64,000 bases of DNA from Paenibacillus sp. BIC5C1 (GTDB lineage: Bacteria > Bacillota > Bacilli > Paenibacillales > Paenibacillaceae): positions 6,324,001 through 6,388,000 of the forward strand of contig NZ_CP135922.1 of NCBI RefSeq assembly GCF_032399705.1. Reading direction: 5' to 3'. Position 1 is the first letter of the stretch. Every line of letters begins with the position of its first letter. The notes under the pieces were generated by a model. It was given only the letters and a program-made list of their open reading frames with translations. It had not been told where the DNA came from and searched no databases. Shown here one piece after another: positions 19,738 to 28,610 of the stretch. A program made the position numbers and the translations under genes.

Positions 19738-19996
19738 TTGGTAAAGTAAATGTTTTCTTGGAATTTTTTTGTAGAATTATGTTGGAATTTTAGTAAAATC
19801 AGTTTGAAGTCAGAATACTTTTGTAAAAGACAGTTTGATTCAATGTCGTAATCATTAATCTACTCTATTCAACTTCAGCTTAATAAACTAAAGAGCCGTA
19901 GAATTAGAGTCTTTTATAATTCCAATCTATTATTATATCAAAGCTCCTATTATTCAAGTAATTTGGTTGAATATCTCTAACATAATCGTCAGTGAA

Positions 19997-20740
19997 TCAT
20001 TGTAAAGATGTCCGCTCATTTCGAATAAGAAGCAAAAGATCAGGGTTACTAGTCTTCGACTCTGCAATATCCAGATACCTCAAAGCCTTAGAAAGATCTA
20101 AAATTGACATCTCTCTGGCTAAATGCAACCATAGCCTAGCGTTATTCTGGTTGCTCTGTAAACTTGCAATCAGTAAATCAATGTTACGCTTTTTTTTGGC
20201 TTTGAGATCAATAATATTAATATCGTACCCATCATGCAGTAAATGAATATCACTTGCTAAACGTGGGATATCTCCGCAGGAAATTTGTTCGTGAATTCTA
20301 TCTGTGTACCTCAGGTGAGATGGAAACAACCTCACATATCCCACAGGAATCACTTCCACGATTTCTCCAGCCACAGTGTTATCATAAATGATGTCAAACA
20401 CTGCTTCTTGGCCTATCTCTTTTTGCTTCTGAACATATGAACGTACTTTAGTTTGCTCTGTAGCGGGCAATACATCATCAGAATCAACTACGAATACCCA
20501 ATCATGAGTTACTTGCTGTAAAGAATAGTTCCGTGCTGCCGCAAAATCATCAATCCATTCATAATGATAAAGTTTAATATAAGGATGTTTCTGTATATAT
20601 TCTTTAATAATTGCGATTGTCGCATCTTCCGATCCTGTATCAACAATTACAATCTCATCTACAGCATCCACAATACTATCAAGGCAGCGTGCGATACATC
20701 GCTCAGAATCTTTCACAATCATAGCAGCTGATACGCTCAT
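19997..20740 (-). CDS. Family 2 glycosyltransferase, SunS-like type
   Basis: 247-residue GT-A fold glycosyltransferase. Features: N-terminal AAMIVKDSERCIARCLDS, nucleotide-sugar motif VDTGSEDAT near residue 40, the DDFAAARNYSL stretch near 68, and the metal-binding VVDSDD near 88 in the DXD position. The C-terminal part is shorter than in its neighbours and keeps only one or two TPR-like helices. I chose ATG at 20740 because GGAGGG lies 11 bases upstream; a GTG 28 codons earlier lacks one. Last gene of the minus-strand island. Acceptor and sugar are unknown; a flagellin or surface-polymer acceptor is inferred from context. Confidence 0.8.
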   Translation of the reverse strand: MSVSAAMIVKDSERCIARCLDSIVDAVDEIVIVDTGSEDATIAIIKEYIQKHPYIKLYHYEWIDDFAAARNYSLQQVTHDWVFVVDSDDVLPATEQTKVRSYVQKQKEIGQEAVFDIIYDNTVAGEIVEVIPVGYVRLFPSHLRYTDRIHEQISCGDIPRLASDIHLLHDGYDINIIDLKAKKKRNIDLLIASLQSNQNNARLWLHLAREMSILDLSKALRYLDIAESKTSNPDLLLLIRNERTSLQ

Positions 20741-20828
20741 TGGAATACATCCCTCCTTTTCAATTTCATTGTTTTTGAAAGCAGAAATATTTGTTTGGGC
20801 TGAAGGAAGTTTCCTTTCTCTCACAATA

Positions 20829-21899
20829 TTATGCCTCTCTCAAATTTGCTAATCTATTTAAAGAAGGAGCATAGTTATACTCCGCTGCAAAACTATATTG
20901 CTGCTTGGCCAGATCTTGCTGACCAGTGACTTCGTAATAGACACCCAAATTATGATGCGCTGCATAACTGCCCGTTCCATCAACCTTACCTTCAACTTCA
21001 ACTTCTCCAATGGTTAGTGCTCGTTGATAAAATTGCTCTATTAAAAAAAGATTGTTGCTGTAATTACCTGGATTACTCAAGATAAGTTCAAGCATAAATA
21101 GGGCAGCAACAAAGAAAAAATCAGCACTTTCCTCTAGATATTCATAGTTATCCTCGATAACCGAAATACCTTCTTCCAGAGTACCTGCAGCTATCGTTGC
21201 ATAAAGATAGTTTATGATAACTTGAGGTGCAAAAACTTTCCTGCGGTCTATAAACTGGTATGCAAATCTCAAATGAGTAACAGCTTGATTATGTTGCTGT
21301 AATCCTCGGTATTCTTTCGCTATCTGGTAATGGTAGTAGGCATCTTGTGGCTGTTCTTTGATGCAATCAAGTAGTATAGGAATGTTGCGGTCACTTTTAG
21401 TTTTATTCAGATAACCATCATGAGTGATCTCTACGGCAAGAATAACTCTCTTCATATCCGATTGTATTTGCTCATGTATCTTGCCAATGTACCGGCATTG
21501 TTTAGGAAAAATCCTTGAAATATAGCTTATTTCAGTATTTATTTGTCCCTGACTTTCAAATTGATTCTTCACCTTAACTTTACCAATTTCCGGAGCTGAA
21601 TGAATAAATTCTTGGATTGTTGCTAAACAATCATTGGATATGAATTCATCTGCATCAAGTACAAGATTCCAGTCACTTGTAGATTGTTCTAAAGCGTAAT
21701 TTCGAGCAGCAGCAAAATCATTGTTCCACTGGTAGTTATAAATCTTTGCATTGTATTCTCTGGCTATTTGTAAAGTATTGTCAGTCGAACCTGTATCAAC
21801 AACTACAACCTCATCAACTAACTTAACAACACTCTCTAAGCATCTACTCAATACTGCCGATTCATTTTTAACAATCATTACTAATGATAAAGTATTCAT
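20829..21899 (-). CDS. Family 2 glycosyltransferase with C-terminal TPR region
   Basis: 356 residues: GT2 domain (residues about 1-190) with SLVMIVKNESAVLSRCLES, VDTGSTDNT, NNDFAAARNYAL and the DXD-type VLDADEF, then helical TPR-like repeats (about 195-350; for example AYYHYQIAKEYRGL and AAHHNLGVYYEVTGQ). The architecture resembles the SunS/protein-glycosyltransferase type. The start codon overlaps the stop of the upstream hydrolase gene as ATGA, which implies translational coupling. Substrates unknown. Confidence 0.82.
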   Translation of the reverse strand: MNTLSLVMIVKNESAVLSRCLESVVKLVDEVVVVDTGSTDNTLQIAREYNAKIYNYQWNNDFAAARNYALEQSTSDWNLVLDADEFISNDCLATIQEFIHSAPEIGKVKVKNQFESQGQINTEISYISRIFPKQCRYIGKIHEQIQSDMKRVILAVEITHDGYLNKTKSDRNIPILLDCIKEQPQDAYYHYQIAKEYRGLQQHNQAVTHLRFAYQFIDRRKVFAPQVIINYLYATIAAGTLEEGISVIEDNYEYLEESADFFFVAALFMLELILSNPGNYSNNLFLIEQFYQRALTIGEVEVEGKVDGTGSYAAHHNLGVYYEVTGQQDLAKQQYSFAAEYNYAPSLNRLANLREA

Positions 21900-22561
21900 A
21901 GTGTATTTAATCCTTTTTTCAATATATCAAGCAACTGATTCTCATTTTTTAATATCTTAACGAGCTCATGATCGTCTATAGTACTATCAAGTTTGTATTC
22001 TATTAATTTGACCTCAGGTATATCTTTCATAACTTCAGCATGCTTTTTATCAGAATTAGAGTAATGGATCTCATACTCTCCTCCATTACTCTTATTTTTT
22101 TCAAAAAAACTATTTAGGTTTAACAAAGTTGAATCATCTATATTTTGCAAATTACTCATCTCTTTATTCCATCGAGTCTCTTTAAACTCACTAAAATTAT
22201 CCACTCCTATAACAGTTTGCGGATTAAAAGTGATTACTTTTACATCTTTACAATTAAGCATTCTTCCAATTAATAAACTTGCATATCCTCCCATAGAATT
22301 TCCTACTAGAACGACTTTGTTGGATTTTGAAATTTGTATTAGTTTCTCTACATACTCTTTTAATTCCAAAATATTACTTATTGAAGATGTGCCTAGTCCT
22401 CGATGATACCAAGATTGATAAATATCTCTTATAAACACTTTCTTAGCATCTAATTTTAGAGTTATATTATAAAATTCGAACATAGGAATTCCCACACCAT
22501 TTCTAATTCCGCCAAAAAAAATGTAAATGACATGAGAACTAGATGAAAAATCTACGAACAC
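21896..22561 (-). CDS. Small alpha/beta hydrolase in the glycosylation island
   Basis: About 221 residues. The nucleophile elbow VLVGNSMGGYASLL lies near residue 90. The N-terminal part (HVIYIFFGGI, then VFIRDIYQSWYHRG) resembles hydrolases found beside surface-glycan transferases. A candidate catalytic histidine is in DSTIDDHELV near 200. No ATG is available: the frame is open back to about 22650 but contains only GTG at 22561 (no good ribosome-binding site) or rarer codons such as ATT near 22640, next to GGGAG and overlapping the previous stop. The N-terminus is therefore uncertain. Possible roles: deacylase or acyltransferase on a glycan, or a non-catalytic fold. It is coupled by ATGA overlap to the downstream glycosyltransferase gene. 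Confidence 0.7.
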   Translation of the reverse strand: MFVDFSSSSHVIYIFFGGIRNGVGIPMFEFYNITLKLDAKKVFIRDIYQSWYHRGLGTSSISNILELKEYVEKLIQISKSNKVVLVGNSMGGYASLLIGRMLNCKDVKVITFNPQTVIGVDNFSEFKETRWNKEMSNLQNIDDSTLLNLNSFFEKNKSNGGEYEIHYSNSDKKHAEVMKDIPEVKLIEYKLDSTIDDHELVKILKNENQLLDILKKGLNTL

Positions 22562-22637
22562 TTTTTTAGACTTATTTTTTAGATATTGTCCAACATGATC
22601 TCTATTTAAAGTATTTATAAAGAATTCAAATTCTATT

Positions 22638-24182
22638 CTAATCAGCTCCCAACAGCATATTTATTTCTCTCAGATGAATATTAGCATTCTCCTTTATTTG
22701 ATTGTAATAATTCTGGAAATTGCTTTCCTGCTCCTGAATTGTGCAGTTCAGTAATTTTTCGAAATAATATAATGATTTTCTTAGGTCACCGTCCAACTTA
22801 TACATAAATGCAAGATTAAATAAAATCTCAATATTATTAGCAAAACGTATATTAGCTTCTCTTAATATCCATATAGCCGATTGAAAATCTTGTCTTAGAT
22901 AAGCTATTGAAGCTTTCATAACTTGAATATCCACGTCGATTCCTACTTGGTTCTCAAGTTTTTTTATTAATCCTTCTGCTTCATCTAGTTTGAATTCCCC
23001 ACATAAGTTGTTTATTTGGCTTTTTATTGAGTTCTTCAATAAAACAATTTCTGCAGATTCCTCATTTACCTCCTGGCTTCTGTTATGGTTATCACCTTCC
23101 CACAAATCATCAATCATATTCCACACTCGTTCCGAAGAAGATGCATCTGTGTAATAGTGGATTAAATTGGTTACATCTTTTCTTTGACTATAATAATAAT
23201 CATTTTCCTTCAAACTCCGAAGCATTTGAACTTCAAGATCTAATTGAGTATAAGTTTTAGGACCGGGTGCCCAAAAATCAAAAGGAGTTAACCAAAGCCC
23301 TCTAGAATCGTCATAATCCTTTAAATCCAAAGGAATAAAAACAACAGGTTTATTCAATAAAAGATAATCAATATAAATAGAAGAGTAATCCGTCATCAAC
23401 ATATCCGTGCTACCTAACAACTCATACAATTGAACATCCTTTTCTTCTAACACTTTATTAGTTAGCAAATACATATTATCACTAAGTAATTCAGTTACTT
23501 TTGAAGAGAACAATTCCTCTTCAAAAGGATGTAATTTTATAATTAAAACAATATTGTTGTCAGTTAAGAATTTACCAAAACCTACTTTGTCAAAATCAGA
23601 GAAACCAAAAACATTACTCCAGTCCTTAGATCCGTCGGACTTCTCTAAGTTAAATATTTGATCTCTCCACGTTGGAGCATAAAACACAACCTTTTTAGAA
23701 CTGAAGTCTTGATCAAGAATACAATCAAACTTTTTCTTCCCCTGTAAAAGCATATCGTTTCTTGGCATACCAGTTACATGATATACATGTCCTGATGCTA
23801 AAAATGCACCATTAAGCATATAGGAGCAAAAAGGTGAGAAAGATATCATGGCATTCAATTCCTTAAAATGGAAATATTGATGTTCCAACGAATTTCGGAT
23901 AGTTCGATTTTTTTGTTCCATTACTCTCAAAGTTTTTGGCCCAAACCCATGCCATAACTCTACGTTAATTTGCCCCTGTTTTGGAGTGTATGAGCAGTGG
24001 GTTGTAACAACAATCTCACTATCGTCAACCTCTTCGTTAAATTCGGTGTATATCTCATGTTCTATAAGTTTCACTTCATATTTTTTAGTAATATAATCAG
24101 GCATATCATAAAACAGAGCTCTATTATTACATCCCGATTGTGAATGAGTTATGAGTTTAATGCGTGGCTTAAATTTTTTCAT
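22638..24182 (-). CDS. CDP-glycerol glycerophosphotransferase (TagB/TagF-type) with TPR tail
   Basis: 514 residues. The GT-B-like transferase domain (about 1-370) carries the family motifs: ELWHGFGPK near 78, TGMPRND near 138, FYAPTWRD near 168, IIKLHPFEE near 217 and MTDYSSIYIDYLLLNKPVVF near 262. Such enzymes add glycerol phosphate from CDP-glycerol. The C-terminal 130 residues are TPR-like helices (ASIAYLRQDFQSAIWIL...), unusual for wall-teichoic-acid enzymes. No signal peptide or membrane segment is seen. It lies 16 bases after the degenerate paralogue. Its acceptor is not known. Confidence 0.85.
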   Translation of the reverse strand: MKKFKPRIKLITHSQSGCNNRALFYDMPDYITKKYEVKLIEHEIYTEFNEEVDDSEIVVTTHCSYTPKQGQINVELWHGFGPKTLRVMEQKNRTIRNSLEHQYFHFKELNAMISFSPFCSYMLNGAFLASGHVYHVTGMPRNDMLLQGKKKFDCILDQDFSSKKVVFYAPTWRDQIFNLEKSDGSKDWSNVFGFSDFDKVGFGKFLTDNNIVLIIKLHPFEEELFSSKVTELLSDNMYLLTNKVLEEKDVQLYELLGSTDMLMTDYSSIYIDYLLLNKPVVFIPLDLKDYDDSRGLWLTPFDFWAPGPKTYTQLDLEVQMLRSLKENDYYYSQRKDVTNLIHYYTDASSSERVWNMIDDLWEGDNHNRSQEVNEESAEIVLLKNSIKSQINNLCGEFKLDEAEGLIKKLENQVGIDVDIQVMKASIAYLRQDFQSAIWILREANIRFANNIEILFNLAFMYKLDGDLRKSLYYFEKLLNCTIQEQESNFQNYYNQIKENANIHLREINMLLGAD

Positions 24183-24198
24183 GTTTAATCATCCTTTA

Positions 24199-25653
24199 TT
24201 AAATTTCAGTCCCTGTTTGGTTTTGTCGTGCCATGTCAAAATAATATTTTGACATTTCTTTTTGCCCTAACTCTTGCGAAATATATCCTAGGTTAAACAA
24301 AATGTCATAATTGTTAGGGAATTTAAGTCGACCTTCTTTAAGAATCTGAAGTGCTTTTTTTGACTCCCCTAACTTAAAATATAAAAAAGACTGCATAGTT
24401 ATATATTCTTCATCGATTTCAAAATGTTCTTTATAAGCTTCTATTGCATTCTGCGCATCCTCTAAACTATTATTTTCTATTAAAAATCCAATTCTATCTG
24501 TTATGGCTATTTTAATATCATTTTGTTCTGCGCTGAGCTCAAGCTTCTCAATAGAGGTATTTCCACATTCCCAGAAATGATCTATTATATGCCAGGCTCT
24601 TTCTGAGGAGCCTGCTGTTTGATGATGATGTACAATATCGACAATTTTCTTGCGCTCAGCAGCGAATGAATCATTTTTTTCGAATATTGCTAATATCATA
24701 GATTCCATTTCGGTATACAACTTGAACCTAGATCCAGGTGACCAAAATTGATATGGATGAATAGGACCACCCTCTAAATGTGAAAGTCGATTATCGTTAA
24801 ATAATACTGGTTTATTCAACAAAAAGTAATTCAAACAGCTTGGATTTACGTCTGAGATTAAAAGATCTATCGCATTTAAAATTTGGCTCAAATATAAATG
24901 CCGCTTTACAAGATCATTTTCTTTCAGCAAGAATATGTTATTTTCTAATAACATATTCTTATTATATTCACTAATGTAAATATTATTTTTGGTCATATCA
25001 ATGAAGAAAAATAATTTATTTTTCTTCAGAAAATTGAATAACTCATTTATTTCAAATTTTTCAAAATTAAAAATGGCTTGAAAGAGTTCATTCAACCCTT
25101 TCATTCCCTTATAATTTAAATTTTGTGTTGTATAATCATAAGAATACATTATCACTTTGAAATCCCTATCTTTTACAACTCCAAAAGTCTCTAGTATATT
25201 ATTCTTGTTTACAACTTCGTCAAATAGGAAGTCATTAGATGGTATACCTGTAATTTGATATTGTTCAGCAGTAGCACCATTACAAGCATTAAACAGAACA
25301 GAATTAACAGCAGAATTTGAGAGAATTATGTCTACATGCCTCCAACTAACATATAAATCTTCAAATTTAGTATATTCAATCGACGGAGAGATATTTCTAT
25401 CCATTCTTTTTGATGGACCAAACGGAATTTTTGAAAATTCCACATTAATTTGATACTTAGTAGGAAGAAAAACATCGTTAGAATTAATAACAATATCGAA
25501 ATTTTCTACGTTTATGTCATCAACTTCATTCTTAAGCTTGAATACAATTTCAAATTTCTCTGTAATATATTTTGGAGCTTTGGCAAGAAGCGCTGTGGAA
25601 TTACATTCGATAAGGTCATCTGCAATTAGTAACACCTTGGGTCTATATAACAT
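24199..25653 (-). CDS. Degenerate CDP-glycerol transferase paralogue with TPR tail (probable pseudoenzyme)
   Basis: 484 residues, same length and layout as its two neighbours, with an intact reading frame. The catalytic motifs are lost: WHGF becomes VEFSKIPFGPSK, PTWRD becomes SYDYTTQN, KLHPFEE is replaced by FIDMTKNN, and TDYSSIYIDYLLL becomes ISDVNPSCLNYFLL. The framing parts LLNKPVLF, YQFWSPGSRF, AGSSERAWHIIDHFWE and the C-terminal TPR-like tail (LFNLGYISQELGQKEMSKYY) are kept. The retained frame argues for a structural or regulatory role rather than a dead gene. First gene of the minus-strand operon. Base use is very AT-rich (24961-25020 is about 15 percent GC by count). Confidence 0.75.
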   Translation of the reverse strand: MLYRPKVLLIADDLIECNSTALLAKAPKYITEKFEIVFKLKNEVDDINVENFDIVINSNDVFLPTKYQINVEFSKIPFGPSKRMDRNISPSIEYTKFEDLYVSWRHVDIILSNSAVNSVLFNACNGATAEQYQITGIPSNDFLFDEVVNKNNILETFGVVKDRDFKVIMYSYDYTTQNLNYKGMKGLNELFQAIFNFEKFEINELFNFLKKNKLFFFIDMTKNNIYISEYNKNMLLENNIFLLKENDLVKRHLYLSQILNAIDLLISDVNPSCLNYFLLNKPVLFNDNRLSHLEGGPIHPYQFWSPGSRFKLYTEMESMILAIFEKNDSFAAERKKIVDIVHHHQTAGSSERAWHIIDHFWECGNTSIEKLELSAEQNDIKIAITDRIGFLIENNSLEDAQNAIEAYKEHFEIDEEYITMQSFLYFKLGESKKALQILKEGRLKFPNNYDILFNLGYISQELGQKEMSKYYFDMARQNQTGTEI

Positions 25654-25705
25654 GATAATATCCTTTCTTATTTAGAAGATAATATTTTTTTAACTTCTAC
25701 TATAA

Positions 25706-25810
25706 TATCGGTTTATGGAATCGAAAAAGAAAGGATTTCATCAAAATATGATTGCTTTGAGGTGTTCCACATTTATCCTCCTATTTATTATAAAGACTTA
25801 TAAACCGATA
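25706..25810. promoter_or_regulatory. Divergent intergenic region with a shared ATAAACCGATA element
   Basis: Each divergent gene has ATAAACCGATA in its own sense orientation: minus copy at 25706-25716, plus copy at 25800-25810, forming an 11-bp inverted repeat 83 bases apart. They lie 53 and 41 bases before the respective starts. CCGATA matches the core of a sigma-D -10 (GCCGATAT), but no good TAAA -35 is seen. Confidence 0.45.
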
Positions 25811-25851
25811 AACTTTATAGAAACAACTTTACAATGAGGAGGGTTAAAGGT

Positions 25852-27345
25852 ATGGATAATAAAATAAAAATTGTACTGTTTCATTTATCTTCTTCAGGGT
25901 CAAATAACTTTCACCTCTTCCAAAATGCTGACAGTAAACTTCTTGAGAAATACGATATCGAGCTACTTACTCGTAAACAAGTTCTTTACAATCGTCATCT
26001 AGATAATTGCGATGTTTACATTACAACTCATGGGGAGTACTTTTCTAATTATGAAAAAATTAATATTGATCTCTGGCATGGTTTTCCACTAAAGGGTATG
26101 GCCAAAATGGATAAAAATGAAGCTATTTCTGATAATAGTATCCATAATCATTGGTCCAAAGTAGATATGATCATGTCTTATTCAGCACTATATAATACAG
26201 CTATGAATGCTTGTAATGGGGCGAATATTGCTAAATATCGCATCACAGGGGCACCTAGAAACGATGCATTACTATCATGTGTAGACAAAGATATCCTTAT
26301 AAAGCTGTTTCCAAATATCAGTAAGCAAGATAAAATAATCTTTTTTATGCCGACGTTCCGAAAATCAATTATCAACCCAGACAAATCAGAAGGTTCCAAG
26401 AATACCCAAAATTTATTTGGTTTATCTGAATATAACAAAGATCAATTGCAGTCTTTCTTAAAAGAAAATAATCTAAAATTAATAATTAAGCTGCATCCTT
26501 TTGAAGAACAATATTTCCAAAAAGAATTGTCTGATATCCGATCGAAAAACATTTTAACTTTAAATGATCAGGACCTAACTTATCACAATCTCGATCTATA
26601 TAATATTCTTGGAGCAGGAGATATGTTAATTACTGATTATTCTTCAGTATATATTGACTATCTGCTGTTAAATCGTCCTATAATTTTTACGCCTGTCGAT
26701 CTTAAAGAGTATAGAGATAACCGTGGATTGTTGTTTGAACCATATGACTTTTGGACACCTGGACCTAAGGTCTATAATCAATCCGCCTTACAGGACGCTA
26801 TCCGACACTACATTAGTAAAAAAGATTACTATGCAGCGGAACGAAACACTCTACTTAATCTGTTCCATTTTCATAAAGATGATCAATCCTCTAGTAGGGT
26901 ATGGGCAGAAATCGATCATTATATTGAAGAGAATTTAGATAATATTCATAGTAGAAGAACAAAACTTAGAGAACACAGAGAGCTACAGGGCAAAATAAAA
27001 CATACTATTCAAAATATGATTGAAAGTGGATATCTGGCACAAGCTAATGAATCTATTCAAGAATATTTAGTGGACAACCCCGCTGATCCTGATATTTTTG
27101 CTATGAACGGCATGTTGCATTTAATGAACGGTGATAGCTCTGAGGCTATTCAATCATTCCTAAAGGGACACCAACATTATCCATGGGACGAGGATCTGCT
27201 CTATAACTTGGGATATGTATATGAAAGCATAGGAGATATAAAATTAGCTCACTCATATTATCATCAAGCTTTAAAACAATGCCAAAAACCAGAATTAAAT
27301 AAAATTATTAATGATAAATTGAAAACACTTAATAATTTGAACTAA
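25852..27345 (+). CDS. CDP-glycerol glycerophosphotransferase with TPR tail
   Basis: 497 residues, paralogue of the gene at 22638. It has all family motifs: DLWHGFPLKGM near 70, TGAPRND near 133, FFMPTFRKS near 160, IIKLHPFEE near 210 and ITDYSSVYIDYLLLNRPIIF near 258. The C-terminal part (about 370-497) holds TPR-like helices (DLLYNLGYVYESIGDIKLAHSYYHQAL). Start ATG at 25852, nine bases after AGGAGG; an ATG at 25834 overlaps that site and is less likely. It forms an operon with the cytidylyltransferase 15 bases downstream, which would make its CDP-glycerol. Acceptor unknown. Confidence 0.86.
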   Translation: MDNKIKIVLFHLSSSGSNNFHLFQNADSKLLEKYDIELLTRKQVLYNRHLDNCDVYITTHGEYFSNYEKINIDLWHGFPLKGMAKMDKNEAISDNSIHNHWSKVDMIMSYSALYNTAMNACNGANIAKYRITGAPRNDALLSCVDKDILIKLFPNISKQDKIIFFMPTFRKSIINPDKSEGSKNTQNLFGLSEYNKDQLQSFLKENNLKLIIKLHPFEEQYFQKELSDIRSKNILTLNDQDLTYHNLDLYNILGAGDMLITDYSSVYIDYLLLNRPIIFTPVDLKEYRDNRGLLFEPYDFWTPGPKVYNQSALQDAIRHYISKKDYYAAERNTLLNLFHFHKDDQSSSRVWAEIDHYIEENLDNIHSRRTKLREHRELQGKIKHTIQNMIESGYLAQANESIQEYLVDNPADPDIFAMNGMLHLMNGDSSEAIQSFLKGHQHYPWDEDLLYNLGYVYESIGDIKLAHSYYHQALKQCQKPELNKIINDKLKTLNNLN

Positions 27346-27360
27346 GGAGTTCTCAAAATT

Positions 27361-27756
27361 ATGAAAACAGTCATTACTTACGGAACATTTGATTTGCTCC
27401 ACTATGGTCACATTCTTTTACTTCAGCGAGCCAAAGCACTTGGAGATTACCTCATAGTAGTCTTATCTACTGATGAGTTTAATTATTTAAAAGGTAAAAG
27501 TGCATACTTCACGTATGAACAACGAAAAATGATGTTAGAAGCAATCAAATATGTAGACTTAGTTCTACCTGAAGATAGTTGGGAACAAAAAACAAATGAT
27601 ATATTACATTGGAATGTAGATACATTTGTGATGGGGGACGATTGGAGAGGTAAGTTTGACGAATTATCCTCGTTATGCACCATAATTTATTTATCAAGAA
27701 CCCCGGACATCTCCACTACATCAATTAAGAGTTCTTTAAAGTCCACATCGTATTAG
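27361..27756 (+). CDS. tagD: Glycerol-3-phosphate cytidylyltransferase
   Basis: Makes CDP-glycerol from CTP and glycerol-3-phosphate. The 131-residue protein has the nucleotidyltransferase HxGH motif in GTFDLLHYGHILLL near residue 10, WEQKTNDI near 77 and the signature RTPDISTTSIK near the C-terminus. Length is that of TagD/TarD. It follows the transferase gene in the same operon with a ribosome-binding site AAGGAG. It is the clearest sign that this island uses glycerol phosphate. Whether it also serves wall teichoic acid cannot be told from the window. Confidence 0.93.
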   Translation: MKTVITYGTFDLLHYGHILLLQRAKALGDYLIVVLSTDEFNYLKGKSAYFTYEQRKMMLEAIKYVDLVLPEDSWEQKTNDILHWNVDTFVMGDDWRGKFDELSSLCTIIYLSRTPDISTTSIKSSLKSTSY

Positions 27757-27817
27757 ATTTGCCCCACGACAAAAAACGAATGGTATCTAGCTCTTATCAT
27801 GCTATTATCCCCTCAAG

Positions 27818-28569
27818 GTAGACAGTGAAAAAAGAGATCATGTTAAAATGAACTCAACACTGAAAAACCGGAGGGGATTTTTGTTATGCCAGTCAAGAAA
27901 GGTCAGACCTTTAATCGATAAAGCGAAGAAACAAAGAAAGAGGCTGTTCGTTTGCGAGTGGAAGAAAGTTGGCGTACAGTCGAATCATGGATAAGTTTAG
28001 GATTAAAAGTGAGAGCCCGATTATCACCTAGATACGGAAAGCCAAAATAGAGAAAGTTTTGAGGATCACCAGGGAAGTTGGACGAAGAAGCATTTTAGCA
28101 GTGTAGATTTACGTATGTCCGGATTGGCCATGATTTTGCTTATCTCTCGGTGATGATGGATCTGTACACAACGAAATATAGCCTGGGAACTCTCCGAGTG
28201 AAATGACTTAAAACTCGTTTATGGACAAGGTAAAGAAACTAAAATTTGACCCTAGCTTGTTCCATTTGAACCAGGGGGTTCAGTATACAACAAAAAGCCT
28301 GAAGAGAAGAAGCTAATAGGAAGTCATTCTTGACGCGGGAACTCCTATGACAATGCATGTATTGAGTCGTTGTTTCCCCACTTAAAGACGCAGAAGTTGT
28401 ATTTGAAAAAGCCTTAAAATCTGGAGCAAGTAAAGAACCAAATTACGGAGTATATTTTGTTTTACAACAAGGAACCTTTCCAAAACAAATTCGGCGACCT
28501 CTTCCAGACTGGATTCCGGGAAAAAGTCGCCGCTTAATGAAATTCCTTTTTTTATTATCTTCTTGACGG
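27818..28569 (+). mobile_element. Remnant of an IS3-family insertion sequence
   Basis: About 750 bases, shorter than an intact IS3-family element. The left end starts near GTAGACAGTGAAAAAAGAG and the right end near CCTTTTTTATTATCTTCTTGAC, whose reverse complement partly resembles the left end. Boundaries are approximate and no target duplication was identified. Confidence 0.65.
27886..28545 (+). pseudogene. Decayed IS3-family transposase (orfA and orfB remnants)
   Basis: An orfA-like start MPVKKGQTFNR at 27886 follows GGAGGGG but hits a stop after 11 codons; EETKKEAVRLRVEESW continues in the same style. Near 28334 the frame reads RGNSYDNACIESLFPHLKTQ, the DDE-region signature of IS3/IS150-type OrfB, and near 28450 another frame reads FYNKEPFQNKFGDL...FREKVAA, the usual OrfB C-terminus. 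Stops, frameshifts and missing internal DNA make it inactive. Confidence 0.75.
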
Positions 28570-28610
28570 AGCTATGACTATATTAAAACTTGTTACCATT
28601 CGTTTTTTTG

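Noticed and set aside
19997..27756. Wall teichoic acid (tag/tar) operon
   Set aside because: tagA, tagO, tagG/H are absent, and the CDP-glycerol transferases have TPR tails; only tagD and the transferase fold are shared with that pathway.
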